Positions 7,921-18,044 of a DNA stretch of 64,000 nt are shown here, one piece after another; the first letter of the stretch is position 1; each line of letters starts with the position of its first letter. Both the position numbers and the translations under genes were made by a program. Source of the stretch: Xanthomonas chitinilytica (GTDB lineage Bacteria > Pseudomonadota > Gammaproteobacteria > Xanthomonadales > Xanthomonadaceae); contig NZ_JAPCHY010000012.1 of the NCBI RefSeq assembly GCF_026107455.2, positions 1-64,000 on the forward strand, read 5' to 3'. The notes under the pieces were generated by a model. That model did no database searches. It saw only the letters and a list, made by a program, of their open reading frames with translations, and was not told the DNA's origin.

Positions 7921-7991
7921 GGAAACGTCTGCGGGAGCGGGCGGGTGCTGGCGGAAAACCGGTGTCGCCGCCCGATTCTGCCGAAAAACCT

Positions 7992-8009
7992 CGGTTGCAG
8001 CTGCAACCG
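7992..8009. promoter_or_regulatory. 18-bp perfect palindrome in the ilvD / DUF1190 divergent region
   Basis: The sequence CGGTTGCAGCTGCAACCG is a perfect inverted repeat 72 bases upstream of the ilvD start and 133 bases upstream of the divergent gene. It is not followed by a U-run, so an operator is more likely than a terminator. I cannot name the regulator. Confidence 0.4.
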
Positions 8010-8141
8010 TCCCTGCCGGGAAAATACCGGGGAAAAACGGGCGGGAACTGAAACGCGATTCAGCTTTCCGCGGCCCGGCGCTCCCGCTCGACGGCCCGGA
8101 TCAGGCATCATTCACGGATCGATTGAACGAAGGGAGTCCGC

Positions 8142-8702
8142 ATGAAGCGATCCAAGACCACCGCGCTGCTGCTGATGAGCGCCGCACCGCTGTTGTTCAC
8201 CGCCTGCCAGCAGGAGCAGCAGGTCCAGGTGCAGGAAGGCCTGTACACGTCGGTGGAGAACTGCGCCGCCGCCACCGGCGACCCGTCCGCCTGCCGCCAG
8301 GCGTTCGCCGCCGCGCAGCAGCAGGCCGCCGATTCGGCGCCGAAGTACGCCAGCCGCGAGGCCTGCGAGCAGGACTACGGCCCGGAGCAGTGCGTGCAGC
8401 AGCGGACCAGCGCCGGCACCTCGTTCATCGGCCCGATGATGATGGGCTTCTTCATGTCGCAGATGCTCAACGGCAACCGCGCCGCGGCGGCTGCCCCGGC
8501 CGCGGCACCGGCGTTCAAGGACAAGGCCAATGGCTGGGCGCGCCCGGCACCGGGCGGCACCGGCGGGCTGAACACCGCCAGCGGCATCGGCGCGGGCAAG
8601 GCCGGGCTGGCACCGATCAGCAGCGAGCCCAACCGCGCCGTCACCGCCAGCCGTGGCGGTTTCGGCAACAACAGCCGCGGCCGCAACAGCGTCGGCGGTT
8701 GA
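8142..8702 (+). CDS. DUF1190 (YgiB-like) lipoprotein
   Basis: Encodes 186 residues. A signal sequence with lipobox FTAC places the acylated Cys at about residue 21. The mature part has paired Cys residues in repeated SVENCxxA... and SREACEQDYGPEQC segments, then an Ala/Gly/Asn-rich tail. This matches the DUF1190/YgiB family, which is encoded next to a glutathionylspermidine synthase-like enzyme in many proteobacteria, exactly as here. A GGGAG ribosome site precedes the ATG. The job of the pair is not established. Confidence 0.8.
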   Translation: MKRSKTTALLLMSAAPLLFTACQQEQQVQVQEGLYTSVENCAAATGDPSACRQAFAAAQQQAADSAPKYASREACEQDYGPEQCVQQRTSAGTSFIGPMMMGFFMSQMLNGNRAAAAAPAAAPAFKDKANGWARPAPGGTGGLNTASGIGAGKAGLAPISSEPNRAVTASRGGFGNNSRGRNSVGG

Positions 8703-8706
8703 TGCG

Positions 8707-9885
8707 GTGAAGCGCATCGCGATTGCCGAGCGCGGCAACTGGCGCGCCCGGGCGGCCGAGGCCGGCTTCCGTTTCCATACCATCGACGGCGAGCCGTACT
8801 GGGACGAGACCGCGTACTACGCCTTCACCCTGCGCCAGATCGAGAACGACCTGGAAGACCCCAGTGCCGAGCTGCACGCGATGGCGCTGGACCTGGTCGG
8901 CGACGTGGTGGCCAGCGAAGCGCTGATGGCGCAGCTGGCCATCCCCGAACCGTTCCGCGACTGGATCGCCGACAGCTGGCGCCAGCGCCAGCCGCACCTG
9001 TACGGGCGGCTGGACTTCGCCTACGACGGCACTGGCCCGGCCAAGCTGTACGAGCTGAACTACGACACCCCGACCTCGCTGTACGAGGCCTCGTTCTTCC
9101 AGTGGCAGTGGCTGGAGGACCAGCGCAACCGTGGCGCGCTGCCGGCGCATGCCGACCAGTTCAACTCCATCCACGAAGCGCTGGTGGAGCGCTTCGGCGA
9201 ACTGGCCGCGCAGCTGCCGCCGCCGCTGTGCTTCAGTGCCGTGCGCGACTCCGCCGAAGACCAGGGCACGGTCGACTACCTGCGCGACTGCGCCGCACAG
9301 GCCGGTTTGCACGGACAGGCCATCGCCATCGAGGACATCGGCCTGTCGGCCGACGGCCGCTTCACCGACCTGGACGACGTGGTGATCGGCAGCCTGTTCA
9401 AGCTGTATCCGCTGGAAGACCTGATGCGCGAGGAATTCGGCGCCGCGCTGCCGGGTTCGGGCGTGCAGCTGCTGGAGCCGGCGTGGAAGGCGGTGCTGAG
9501 CAACAAGGGCATCCTGCCGCTGCTGTGGCAACGCCACCGCGGCCATCCCAACCTGCTCGAAGCGCATTTCGACGACGGCAGCGCGCTGCCGGTGGGCTGG
9601 GTGCGCAAGCCGCTGCATTCGCGCGAGGGCGCCAACGTGGCCATGCACCTGGCCGACGGCAGCTGGCAGGAGAGCGAAGGCCCGTACGCCGGCCCCTGCA
9701 TCGTGCAGGCGCTGCACCCGCTGCCGGCGTTCGAGGGCAACTACCCGCTGGTGGGCAGCTGGGTGGTGGGCGACCGCGCCTGCGGCATCGGCCTGCGCGA
9801 GGACGACAGCCGCATCACCCGCGACAGTGCGCGCTTCGTGCCGCACGCGATCATCGACGAAGCGCCGACCACCATCTACGTCTGA
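8707..9885 (+). CDS. Glutathionylspermidine synthase family protein (YgiC-like)
   Basis: Encodes about 392 residues from a GTG at 8707, four bases after the DUF1190 stop; the length agrees with YgiC (386). The ATP-grasp C-N ligase fold is indicated by YDGTGPAKLYELNYDTPTS, LEPAWKAVLSNKGILPLLW and the C-terminal GSWVVGDRACGIGLREDDS. Family members lack the amidase half of Gss and have no proven substrate. Tight coupling to the lipoprotein suggests one transcript. Confidence 0.85.
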   Translation: MKRIAIAERGNWRARAAEAGFRFHTIDGEPYWDETAYYAFTLRQIENDLEDPSAELHAMALDLVGDVVASEALMAQLAIPEPFRDWIADSWRQRQPHLYGRLDFAYDGTGPAKLYELNYDTPTSLYEASFFQWQWLEDQRNRGALPAHADQFNSIHEALVERFGELAAQLPPPLCFSAVRDSAEDQGTVDYLRDCAAQAGLHGQAIAIEDIGLSADGRFTDLDDVVIGSLFKLYPLEDLMREEFGAALPGSGVQLLEPAWKAVLSNKGILPLLWQRHRGHPNLLEAHFDDGSALPVGWVRKPLHSREGANVAMHLADGSWQESEGPYAGPCIVQALHPLPAFEGNYPLVGSWVVGDRACGIGLREDDSRITRDSARFVPHAIIDEAPTTIYV

Positions 9886-10771
9886 CGGCGGGGGCGTGGG
9901 GCCCTGCCCCGCGCCGTATTGCTGGCCGGTACGGTTTTCGTTCCTGTCCATCGAGCGCGGCTGCACCCGGCCGCGCGGCTGCCGGCGGCAAGCGAACGAC
10001 GCCGGAGGCCCACGGTCACCAGTCGCGAACTTCTCGGTTGGCCGCTCCGCCGCCGCACGCCCTTTCGGCCTGGAACCGGCAATCGGGCTACCCGGCTGAT
10101 CGCGACGGTGGGCAGTCGCGCCGCTGCCGGCAGGTTCCGTGGCGGCGCTGGGTGGCCCCGGACTCCGGTTGCGGATCTTTCGGTCGGTCGCCGCACCGCT
10201 GCACGCCTCCGGAGCGGAATCGGCAATCGGGCTGTCCGGTTGTGCGCGCCAGCCTCGGGTAGGAGGACAACCGCTCGATGTTCTCGCGTTTGCCGCAGTG
10301 GATGAGGCTGGCCCGCCGTCGCACCCGGTCGCAAGCGCCGCTTGTCGCGGGCGGAAGAGTGGGTGCGCGCGCAGGCGCCGCAGCCGATTGTCATCGGCAG
10401 CCTCGGACCCTGCGCGTGCCGCAATAGCCAGCGTCGTCCCGGCTCAAGGCTTGCCGGGGGCTTTCTCCCGTTTGCCGGAGAAAAGCCTGCCCCACAGGCG
10501 CTTTTCACCAGCCCAATGGCTGGTCATGACGGGTCGGACTGGGGTGCCCGAAGGGCGGATGAGGGCATCGTCGATGCCTCGCCCATAAGGTCCGCTCCGC
10601 AAGCGGGAACAGGTGCCGGCCGAAGTATCCTGGAGGGCGGTTTCTCCGGCTGTTGATCGAAGCCACCGAAGCCGACGAAAACACCCGTCGGGCGCGGCTC
10701 GAAACCGTTCCACGCGAACGGCACCGCGGCGCCGGTCCGCTGCCGCGCGGAATCGCCCGCCGGGTTTGCGC
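9886..10771. repeat. Non-coding, repeat-rich 886-bp stretch
   Basis: No gene is supported here. Two copies of a diverged unit of about 75 bp lie near 10022-10098 and 10170-10242; the shared piece GGCAATCGGGCT recurs at a 144-bp offset. A hairpin element related to those at 26262 and 31250 occupies 10431-10532. Open frames on both strands have repetitive Arg/Pro-rich translations and no ribosome site. Confidence 0.6.
10431..10532. repeat. Interspersed hairpin element, copy 1
   Basis: Begins CGTCGTCCC and contains GCGCTTTTCACCAGCCCAAT followed by GGCTGGTCATG, where CAGCC and GGCTG can pair. Two relatives lie at 26262-26315 and 31250-31326. All three are between genes. Confidence 0.5.
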
Positions 10772-12448
10772 TCAGTACCGGGCCGCGGTCAGCGGCGCGT
10801 CCGCCCACTGCCAGGCGGCGGCCTGCCGGCGCGATGTTTCGCGCGCGGCATCGACCTGCCCCAGTGCGTGTTGTGCCTGCGCCAGGCCGAACAGCGACCA
10901 GCCGTTCTCCGGATAGGCCTTCAGGTCCTGGCCGAATGCTTCCGCTGCGCCCCGGGCATCGCCGGCCTCGAACAATGCGGCACCCAGGTAGGGGCGGACC
11001 GGCAGCGGCCAGTCGGCCGGTTCGTTGTAGGCCAGCGCATCCTCGGCGGCCGCCGCCTCGCGCAACGCCGCGATGGCCTGTGCGTGCTTGCCCTGTGCGC
11101 GCAACAGTTCCCCGCGCAGCAGGGCATCGGCGACCTGCAATACGCCGCCGGCATGGTTGATGTCGAAGAAGCTCACCTCCGCGATGGCCGGATCACCCGC
11201 GATCGCCTGCAGGGCCTCGGCCTCGCGTGCGGCCTCGGCCAGCGCGCCCTGGCGCACGTGGGCCATGCCGCGGGCGAAGTGCCGGATCGCGGCCGGGTAC
11301 GGCAGTTCCGGCGATGCGGCCGAATCGGACAGGATCGCGTCCCAGTCGCCGAAGCGGACCTGGGTGAGCATGGGCGCGACCACGAACTGCTGCATGAATT
11401 CCATCGGCGCCTCGCCCATCGCGGCGCGGTCCGCGCGCTGCGCCGTCTGCGCCGCCGCCTGCAGCGCCAGCGTGCGCGATCCGGTCAGGCTGGTGGTCAT
11501 CGTGGCGAAGTGCCAGTTGTGCGGCACGTAGCCCAGCGGATAGACCCCGTTGCTGCCGCGGCATACCGCCAGGAAATCCTTGTCCGCGGTGGTGGCGGCC
11601 AGATTGGTCAGGGTCGCATCGTGGTAGCGCCCGACCCGGATGTAGGTGTGTGCGGGCATGTGCACCAGATGGCCCGAACCGGGCGCCAGCGCCGCCAGGG
11701 CGTCGGCATAGGGTTCGGCGCGCTGCGGCTCGGGCGAGGCCTCGGTGGCGTGGATGTAGTAGTGCATCGCGCCGATGTGGCGCGGGTTGCGCGCCAGCAC
11801 GCGTTCCAGTTCGCCGAGGATGCGGGCGGTGAACTCCGCCGGGGTGCCGTCCGCTTCCCAGTACGCCCAGGGCGAGAGATTCATCAACGCTTCCGCGTAC
11901 AGGGTCGCCGCGTCGTCGTCGTCGGGGAACTGCGCGGCCACGCGCGCCATCGCGTCGGCGTAGGCGCGGTCCAGCGGCTGGCGGTCCTCCAGCGCCGGGT
12001 CGGCGTAACGCGCCTGCAGCGCCTGGATCAGCGCTCGGTCGGCCGGGCGCGCACCTTCGGCGAGGCCCGCCGCGCGGTCGGCGAGGACGGCGGCGTCCTT
12101 CGCCACCGTCGGATCCATCGCCAGATTGATGTTCGGCCCCAGCACCAGCGCCTGGCCCCACACGCACATGGCGCATTGCGGGTCCAGCCGCGCAGCCTCG
12201 GCGAAGGCGCGCCCGGCCGCCTCGTGGTTGAAGCCGTAGGTCATGCGCAGGCCCTGGTCGAAATAGCGCTGCGCGGCGGGCACGCGCGTGGCCACATCGC
12301 GGTGCAGGTCGCCGAAGGTATCGAACAGGGGCAGGGCGGCGGCTTCGGGTGCGGCGTCGCCGGCCGTCTTCTGTGCGGCTTCGCAGCCCGCCAGCAGGAC
12401 CGCCAGCAGGACCGCCAGCAGCGGCAGGAGCGAGAGTCGACGGATCAT
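10772..12448 (-). CDS. Tetratricopeptide-repeat lipoprotein
   Basis: Encodes 558 residues from the ATG at 12448. A signal sequence ends in lipobox LAGC, so it should be lipid-anchored. The body is alpha-helical with TPR-type repeats (for example YFDQGLRMTYGFNHEAAGRAF and ALFEAGDARGAAEAFGQDL). CMCVWG and HMPAHTYIRVG motifs are typical of a conserved proteobacterial family of unknown function. The frame stays open upstream into the DUF58 gene, but the signal peptide fixes the start. It is monocistronic as far as can be seen. Confidence 0.8.
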   Translation of the reverse strand: MIRRLSLLPLLAVLLAVLLAGCEAAQKTAGDAAPEAAALPLFDTFGDLHRDVATRVPAAQRYFDQGLRMTYGFNHEAAGRAFAEAARLDPQCAMCVWGQALVLGPNINLAMDPTVAKDAAVLADRAAGLAEGARPADRALIQALQARYADPALEDRQPLDRAYADAMARVAAQFPDDDDAATLYAEALMNLSPWAYWEADGTPAEFTARILGELERVLARNPRHIGAMHYYIHATEASPEPQRAEPYADALAALAPGSGHLVHMPAHTYIRVGRYHDATLTNLAATTADKDFLAVCRGSNGVYPLGYVPHNWHFATMTTSLTGSRTLALQAAAQTAQRADRAAMGEAPMEFMQQFVVAPMLTQVRFGDWDAILSDSAASPELPYPAAIRHFARGMAHVRQGALAEAAREAEALQAIAGDPAIAEVSFFDINHAGGVLQVADALLRGELLRAQGKHAQAIAALREAAAAEDALAYNEPADWPLPVRPYLGAALFEAGDARGAAEAFGQDLKAYPENGWSLFGLAQAQHALGQVDAARETSRRQAAAWQWADAPLTAARY

Positions 12449-12732
12449 GGCGGTTCCCCGTGGTCGATATATCTGACAGTAACGGAGCCCGTTGGCCGAA
12501 AGCGGCCAGGGTTGCTCGAAAAAACACGGGATCGAAACGGTTGGCTCGACCGCACGGCGCCTTGGGCATCGGCCCGGACGCCCGCCCCGGAGCGAAAACC
12601 GCCATGGGCGATGCAGGGTGCGGGACCAGCACGGGCAACGGACGGGGAAGCAGGCCCGCGTGGTGGTCCGGGTTGCATGAATCCGGCTGCCGAAGCGGCT
12701 TCCGGCGGCAGCCGGCAACGCCCCCGGCGCCG

Positions 12733-14031
12733 CTACAGCAATCCGTCGCGCTTCACCGCCAGATAGCGCTCGACCAATGCCCCGGGCAGTTCCTCGGCAG
12801 TGACGTCCAGCACCATCACCCGATGGCTGCGCAGCGCCTCGTGGGCCTCGCCGCGCTGTTGCAGGTAGCGGGCGATGGCGCCGGCCTGCACCGCGTCGGG
12901 CAGTTCGTGCACCTCGCGCGACAGCGCGTCGTCCAGCTCGCGCTCGCGCAGGCTGGCCACGCACACCAGGTGCCGCTTCTGCAGCAGCCGCACCGCGGCC
13001 AGCAGGTCCTCGATGTCCTCGTCGCGGACGTTGGTGATGAGCATCACCAGCGAGCGCCGGCGTTGCCGCAGCGACAGCTCGGTGGCCGCGGCCAGGTAGT
13101 CGGTGGCCACCGGCTGCGCCTGCAGGTCGTAGCTGGCGCGCAACAGGGTGTCGATGGCGCCCATGCCGCGCTGCGGCGCCACCCAGCGGCTCTGCCCGCC
13201 GCTGGCGAACAGGCCCACCGCATCGCCCTGGCGCAGCGCCAGGTAGGACACCACCAGCGAGGCGTTGAGCACGTGGTCGAAGTGCGACAGCCCGCCCTCG
13301 TCGGCGAGCATGCGCCGGCCGGTGTCGATCAGCATCAGCAGCTGCTGGTTCTTCTCGTCCTGGTACTCGCGCGAGATCAGCTTGCGCGCGCGCGAGGTGG
13401 CCTTCCAGTCGATCTGGCGCAGGCTGTCGCCGACGCGGTACTCGCGCATCTGGTGGAAGTCGGTGCCTTCGCCGCGCCGGCGCTTGAGGTGGGCGCCGAC
13501 CAGCCGCGAGGCCTGTTCGGCGCTGAACAGCGCGAAGCGGGTCAGCGGCGCGAAGTTGGGGTAGACCCGCACCGTCTGCGCGGGGGCCACCTGCCGGCGC
13601 TGCCGCCACAGCCGCCAGGGCGAATGCAGCCGCAGCTGCACGCCTTCGAAACGGAAGGTGCCGCGCGCGGTGGGGGTGAAGCGGTAGCCGAAGCGGGTCT
13701 CGCTGGCGGGCTTGAGCGTCAGCGCGCGCGGCAGCCCCTGCAGCGGCCAGCCGCCGGGGACGCCGTCGAACACCTCCAGCCGCTGGCGGCGGAACGACTC
13801 CAGCACCAGCCCGGCCTCGCGTTCGACGTTCAGCGCCAGCGCCTCGGGCAGCTGCCGCGTCACCTGCGGCGAGGGTTGCCGCCACAGCCGCAGCGCGTCC
13901 ACGGCGGCCAGCAGCGCGATCGCGGCGGCGGTCGCCTGCCAGGCGGACAGCGGCAGCTGGCCCAGCGCGACGGCAACGCCGCCCAGCCCCCACAGCGCCA
14001 GCAGCGCGACCAGCAGCGGCGCCGGCCTCAT
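12733..14031 (-). CDS. DUF58 protein, last gene of the MoxR operon
   Basis: Encodes 432 residues from the ATG at 14031. Two hydrophobic N-terminal segments anchor it in the inner membrane. The DUF58 hallmark is seen in GTDFHQMREYRVGDSLRQIDWKATSR, followed by a von Willebrand A-like half (LLMLIDTGRRM, LVMLITNVRDED). DUF58 proteins accompany MoxR AAA+ ATPases and are thought to be their substrates or adaptors. The gene is separated from moxR by 130 bp that hold a REP pair, the only real gap in the operon. Confidence 0.88.
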   Translation of the reverse strand: MRPAPLLVALLALWGLGGVAVALGQLPLSAWQATAAAIALLAAVDALRLWRQPSPQVTRQLPEALALNVEREAGLVLESFRRQRLEVFDGVPGGWPLQGLPRALTLKPASETRFGYRFTPTARGTFRFEGVQLRLHSPWRLWRQRRQVAPAQTVRVYPNFAPLTRFALFSAEQASRLVGAHLKRRRGEGTDFHQMREYRVGDSLRQIDWKATSRARKLISREYQDEKNQQLLMLIDTGRRMLADEGGLSHFDHVLNASLVVSYLALRQGDAVGLFASGGQSRWVAPQRGMGAIDTLLRASYDLQAQPVATDYLAAATELSLRQRRRSLVMLITNVRDEDIEDLLAAVRLLQKRHLVCVASLRERELDDALSREVHELPDAVQAGAIARYLQQRGEAHEALRSHRVMVLDVTAEELPGALVERYLAVKRDGLL

Positions 14032-14043
14032 CGGCGGGGTCCC

Positions 14044-14136
14044 GCAGGAGCGGCATGAGCCGCGACCGCAGACCATCGGCCGCAAAGCCCTGTCTCACCC
14101 GTCTGCATCCGGTCGCGACTCGCGTCGCTCCTGCAG
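14044..14136. repeat. REP palindrome pair inside the MoxR operon
   Basis: Two inverted GTAG-type REP units face each other: GCAGGAGCGGCATGAGCCGC at 14044 and, inverted, the unit ending in GCGTCGCTCCTGC near 14134. The inner stems differ (GGC-ATGA-GCC against CGACTCGCGTCG-like) but each keeps its own pairing. In the mRNA it would form a large hairpin between moxR and the DUF58 gene. Confidence 0.75.
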
Positions 14137-14161
14137 ACGGTCAGCGCGGGCGCACGCCTGA

Positions 14162-15144
<983 letters not shown>

Positions 15145-15148
<4 letters not shown>

Positions 15149-16461
15149 AGCAGGTTTCTCATCTGGATCAGCAGGCGGATGCGGTCGCGCAGGCCGGCGA
15201 CGTCGTTGGAAACGGGAGCTTGCAGCGCCTCGCGCACGCGCGAATGCGGCCATTGCAGGCGCTCGGCGATGGCGTGGACCTGGGCGTCGCCGGACAGCGC
15301 GGCGGCCATCGGCGCGCGCCGCTGCAACCGGGCGAGGAAGGCGCGGCGCACCGCCTCGTACAGCAGCGGCGACTTGCCGTAGCGCAGCAGGTGCTCGCCG
15401 CTGGCGCGCACGTGCTCCAGCAGCGAGCGGCGTTCCTCGCGCGGCGACGGCAGCAGCGGGCCGAAGCGCTGCGAGCGCGCCCACAGCCAGGCCAGCAGCG
15501 CCAGCAGCAGCGGCAGCCAGGCCGGCCAGCCCTGGCGCAGCACGGTGTGCCACAGCGACGGCATCTGCGCCGCGTAGATCAGGTGGACGGTGCCCTGGCC
15601 GTAGTTGGGCGCCAGCACGTGGCGCGCCAGCACGCGGTGCGGGCGGTCGCGCAGGCCACCGCTGTCGTCGCCGGCCAGCAACCGGCCAAGGCCGGGCAAG
15701 GACGGGCGCGAGCGCAGCTCGTTGCCGTTGTTGAGCAGGAAGTCCAGGTCCGCCAGCACGTCCACGCGGCCTTCGCCATGGCGCAGGCGGACATGGCCCA
15801 GGCCGTTGCCGCGCCGCTGCGCTTCCAGGCGCCGGCGGACCTGGTCGGTTGCATCGGCGTCGTCGGCGTCGTCCGCTTCATCGGCATCGGCATCGGCATC
15901 GGTATCCGCATCCCCGGGCGTCGTCGTCGCGCTTGTTCCCCACTGCAACTCGGCAACGACTCCGGGTTCGAGGCGGAAGCCGCGGCCATAGCAGAACTCG
16001 CTGTGGGAATCTTCGCCGGGGATGTGCAGCGGCAGGCAGGTGCGCAGGTTCTCCGACAGGTCCACGCCCAGGCGCTGCAGCAGGTTGCCGTCGCCATGCT
16101 GCGGATCCGGGCCGGGTGGCGGCGTGCGCACGACCAGGTGGCCGCCACGTTCCACCCACTCCAGCAGCCGGGTCGTCTCGGCGGCGCTGAGCAGGCGCGG
16201 ATCCTGCAACAGCACCACGGTATCGCCGGGCTGCAGCTGCATCGCGGCCAGGTTCAGCCGCTGCCGCGACTCGGCCGGCACGTCGTCGGTGCGCAGCGCC
16301 TGGCGCAGGGCGTACAGCGGGTTGTAGACCGCTTCGCCATGTGGCGGCAGCGGTACCTGGTCCTCCACCCGCTCGTGCGTGTGCAGGAACCATGCCGCCA
16401 TGCCGGCCACGACCAGCAGTACCAGCGCGGCGATCAGCGCGTTGCGCCAGCGAGCGCTCAT
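15145..16461 (-). CDS. DUF4350 membrane protein
   Basis: Encodes 438 residues. An N-terminal transmembrane helix is followed by a periplasmic Rossmann-like domain (GDTVVLLQDPRLLSAAETTR, GGHLVVRTPPPG) and a second transmembrane segment (PAWLPLLLALLAWLWA) before a cytoplasmic helical tail. DUF4350 genes are regular members of MoxR / DUF58 / DUF4129 operons. Residues near 185-207 form an Asp/Ala run encoded by a GGCATC-type simple repeat. ATGA overlaps link it to both neighbours. Confidence 0.85.
15863..15912. repeat. GGCATC-type simple-sequence repeat inside the DUF4350 gene
   Basis: Tandem hexamers close to GGCATC (with GTC variants upstream) encode an Asp/Ala-rich stretch. Unit length is a multiple of three, so slippage would change length without breaking the frame. 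Confidence 0.7.
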
Positions 16462-18044
16462 GCCGACCACCGGTACTGCTGCTGCAGCTGCTGCAGCAGC
16501 GATTCGAACTCGGCCTGGCCGGGAATCCGCCCGGCATAGGCGGCGTACTGCCAGATGCGCACCATCTGCGCGAACAGCTGGCGGTCGCCCTCGTCGGGCA
16601 TCTGCCGCGAGGCGCGCAGGCATTGCGCCTCGGTGGCGCCGGGCGGCAGTGCCTGCGCGGCGCGCTCGCACACCGTCTCGACGCTGGCGCGGTACAGCAG
16701 CGCCAGCGCGTGCCGCGGCCGGCCCTCGTCCCACAGCCTGCGCGCGGAGGCGATGACGTCCGGCGGCAACACTTCCGGTACCAGCAGTTCGTCCTGCTGC
16801 ACCGGCGAGGGCGCCTCGCGGCGACGCCGGGTCGATCCGCGCAGCCACGGCAGCCACCAGCGCATCGTCAGCAGCAGTACCAGCACCAGGATGCCCACCA
16901 GGATCCACAGCCCCCATTCGGCGATCAGCGCGATCAGCTTGCCGATGCCGGAGAAGATGCCGGGATCGAAGCGGCGGCGTTTCCCCGTTTCCTTGCTTTC
17001 CTCATCGCCGGCCTTGCGCTCCCAGCGCACGATCGTGCGCTTGCTGCCCAGCAGCGGATCCTCGTAGGCGCGCTGTACCGCCTGCTCGAAGCCGGCGGTA
17101 TCCACCGGCTGCCGGGTCAGCAGGTCGGGCAGGGGCGCGCGGGCCTCGGCATCGCGGTCGGCGGCGGATTTCTGGTTGCTGCGCGGCGCCGTGTCCGTGG
17201 CCACCGGCTCGGCGCCGCCGTCCTGCGCACGCGCCGGCAGCATGGGCATGGCCAAGGCCAGCAGCACCAGCAACAGCGGCGCCGCCGCGACCAGGCGTTC
17301 GCGCAGGCGGCGGAAGGCGATCTCCACGTCCCACGCCTCCAGCTCGGTGCGGCGGTTGAGGTACAGGCCGAAGCCGGCGCCGACGTAGAACGGCCCGATC
17401 AGGGTCATCGCCGCCCAGGCGATCAGGTTGCCGCCGACCTTGGCCCAGGCCGGCGTCTGCTCGCCGATCAGCGACCAGGCCGCGCGCAGCGATTCGGACA
17501 GCATCTCCACCGGCACGAACATGAAGACCAGCATGACGCTGGCGATCTGCAGCATCCACTCGAAATGCAGGCAGACCCAGGTCAGCAGGGTGGCGTGGCC
17601 ATAGCTCTGGCCGCCGAGTACCCGCCGGCGCTGGCTACGGTGGACGGCATCGGCGCCTTCCAGCAGGTCCACCGGCATCAGCAGCGAACGCGCCGGACTC
17701 AGCCGGCGCCAGCCCAGGTAGGCGCCGATCCCGCGCCAGCCCCAGTTCCATTGCGCACGCAGGGTGTCGGCGGTGGCCGGCGTCGCGCCGAACACGCCGC
17801 GCGAGATCACGTACAGCGGGATGCGCTCGAACGCCGGCTTCAGCCACCACATCAGCAGCCCGGCCAGCCAGAACTGCCCGGTGAGCCAGCCGCCGAGGTT
17901 GAGCAGCGCGAACACCGGCAGCGTCAGCAGCAGCCAGGGCTTCCAGATCGCCGCGGCGTGGCGCCGCACCAGCGCCGTGCCCAGCTCCATCGCCTCCCAC
18001 TGCGAACGGGCGCGCAGCACCACGTCGAGCTGGTCAATGCGCAT
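16458..18044 (-). CDS. DUF4129 multi-pass membrane protein
   Basis: Encodes 528 residues. The N-terminal half has about four transmembrane segments. A long periplasmic part and another membrane helix (WGLWILVGILVLVLLLTMRW) follow. The C-terminal DUF4129 domain carries the pattern RRLWDEGRPRHALALLYRAS ... QLFAQMVRIWQYAAYAGR. DUF4129 is often fused to transglutaminases or found in MoxR operons. It overlaps the upstream SpoIIM-like gene by 11 bases and the next gene by four. Confidence 0.85.
   Translation of the reverse strand: MRIDQLDVVLRARSQWEAMELGTALVRRHAAAIWKPWLLLTLPVFALLNLGGWLTGQFWLAGLLMWWLKPAFERIPLYVISRGVFGATPATADTLRAQWNWGWRGIGAYLGWRRLSPARSLLMPVDLLEGADAVHRSQRRRVLGGQSYGHATLLTWVCLHFEWMLQIASVMLVFMFVPVEMLSESLRAAWSLIGEQTPAWAKVGGNLIAWAAMTLIGPFYVGAGFGLYLNRRTELEAWDVEIAFRRLRERLVAAAPLLLVLLALAMPMLPARAQDGGAEPVATDTAPRSNQKSAADRDAEARAPLPDLLTRQPVDTAGFEQAVQRAYEDPLLGSKRTIVRWERKAGDEESKETGKRRRFDPGIFSGIGKLIALIAEWGLWILVGILVLVLLLTMRWWLPWLRGSTRRRREAPSPVQQDELLVPEVLPPDVIASARRLWDEGRPRHALALLYRASVETVCERAAQALPPGATEAQCLRASRQMPDEGDRQLFAQMVRIWQYAAYAGRIPGQAEFESLLQQLQQQYRWSA

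Noticed and set aside
9876..10508. A 210-residue - strand frame in the long non-coding region
   Set aside because: Arg/Pro-rich low-complexity translation over the diverged repeats, no ribosome site, overlaps the end of the YgiC-like gene.
10772..14098. A single 1108-residue frame on the - strand
   Set aside because: It is the TPR lipoprotein frame staying open by chance through the upstream DUF58 gene on another frame; the signal peptide at 12448 and the separate DUF58 frame show two genes.
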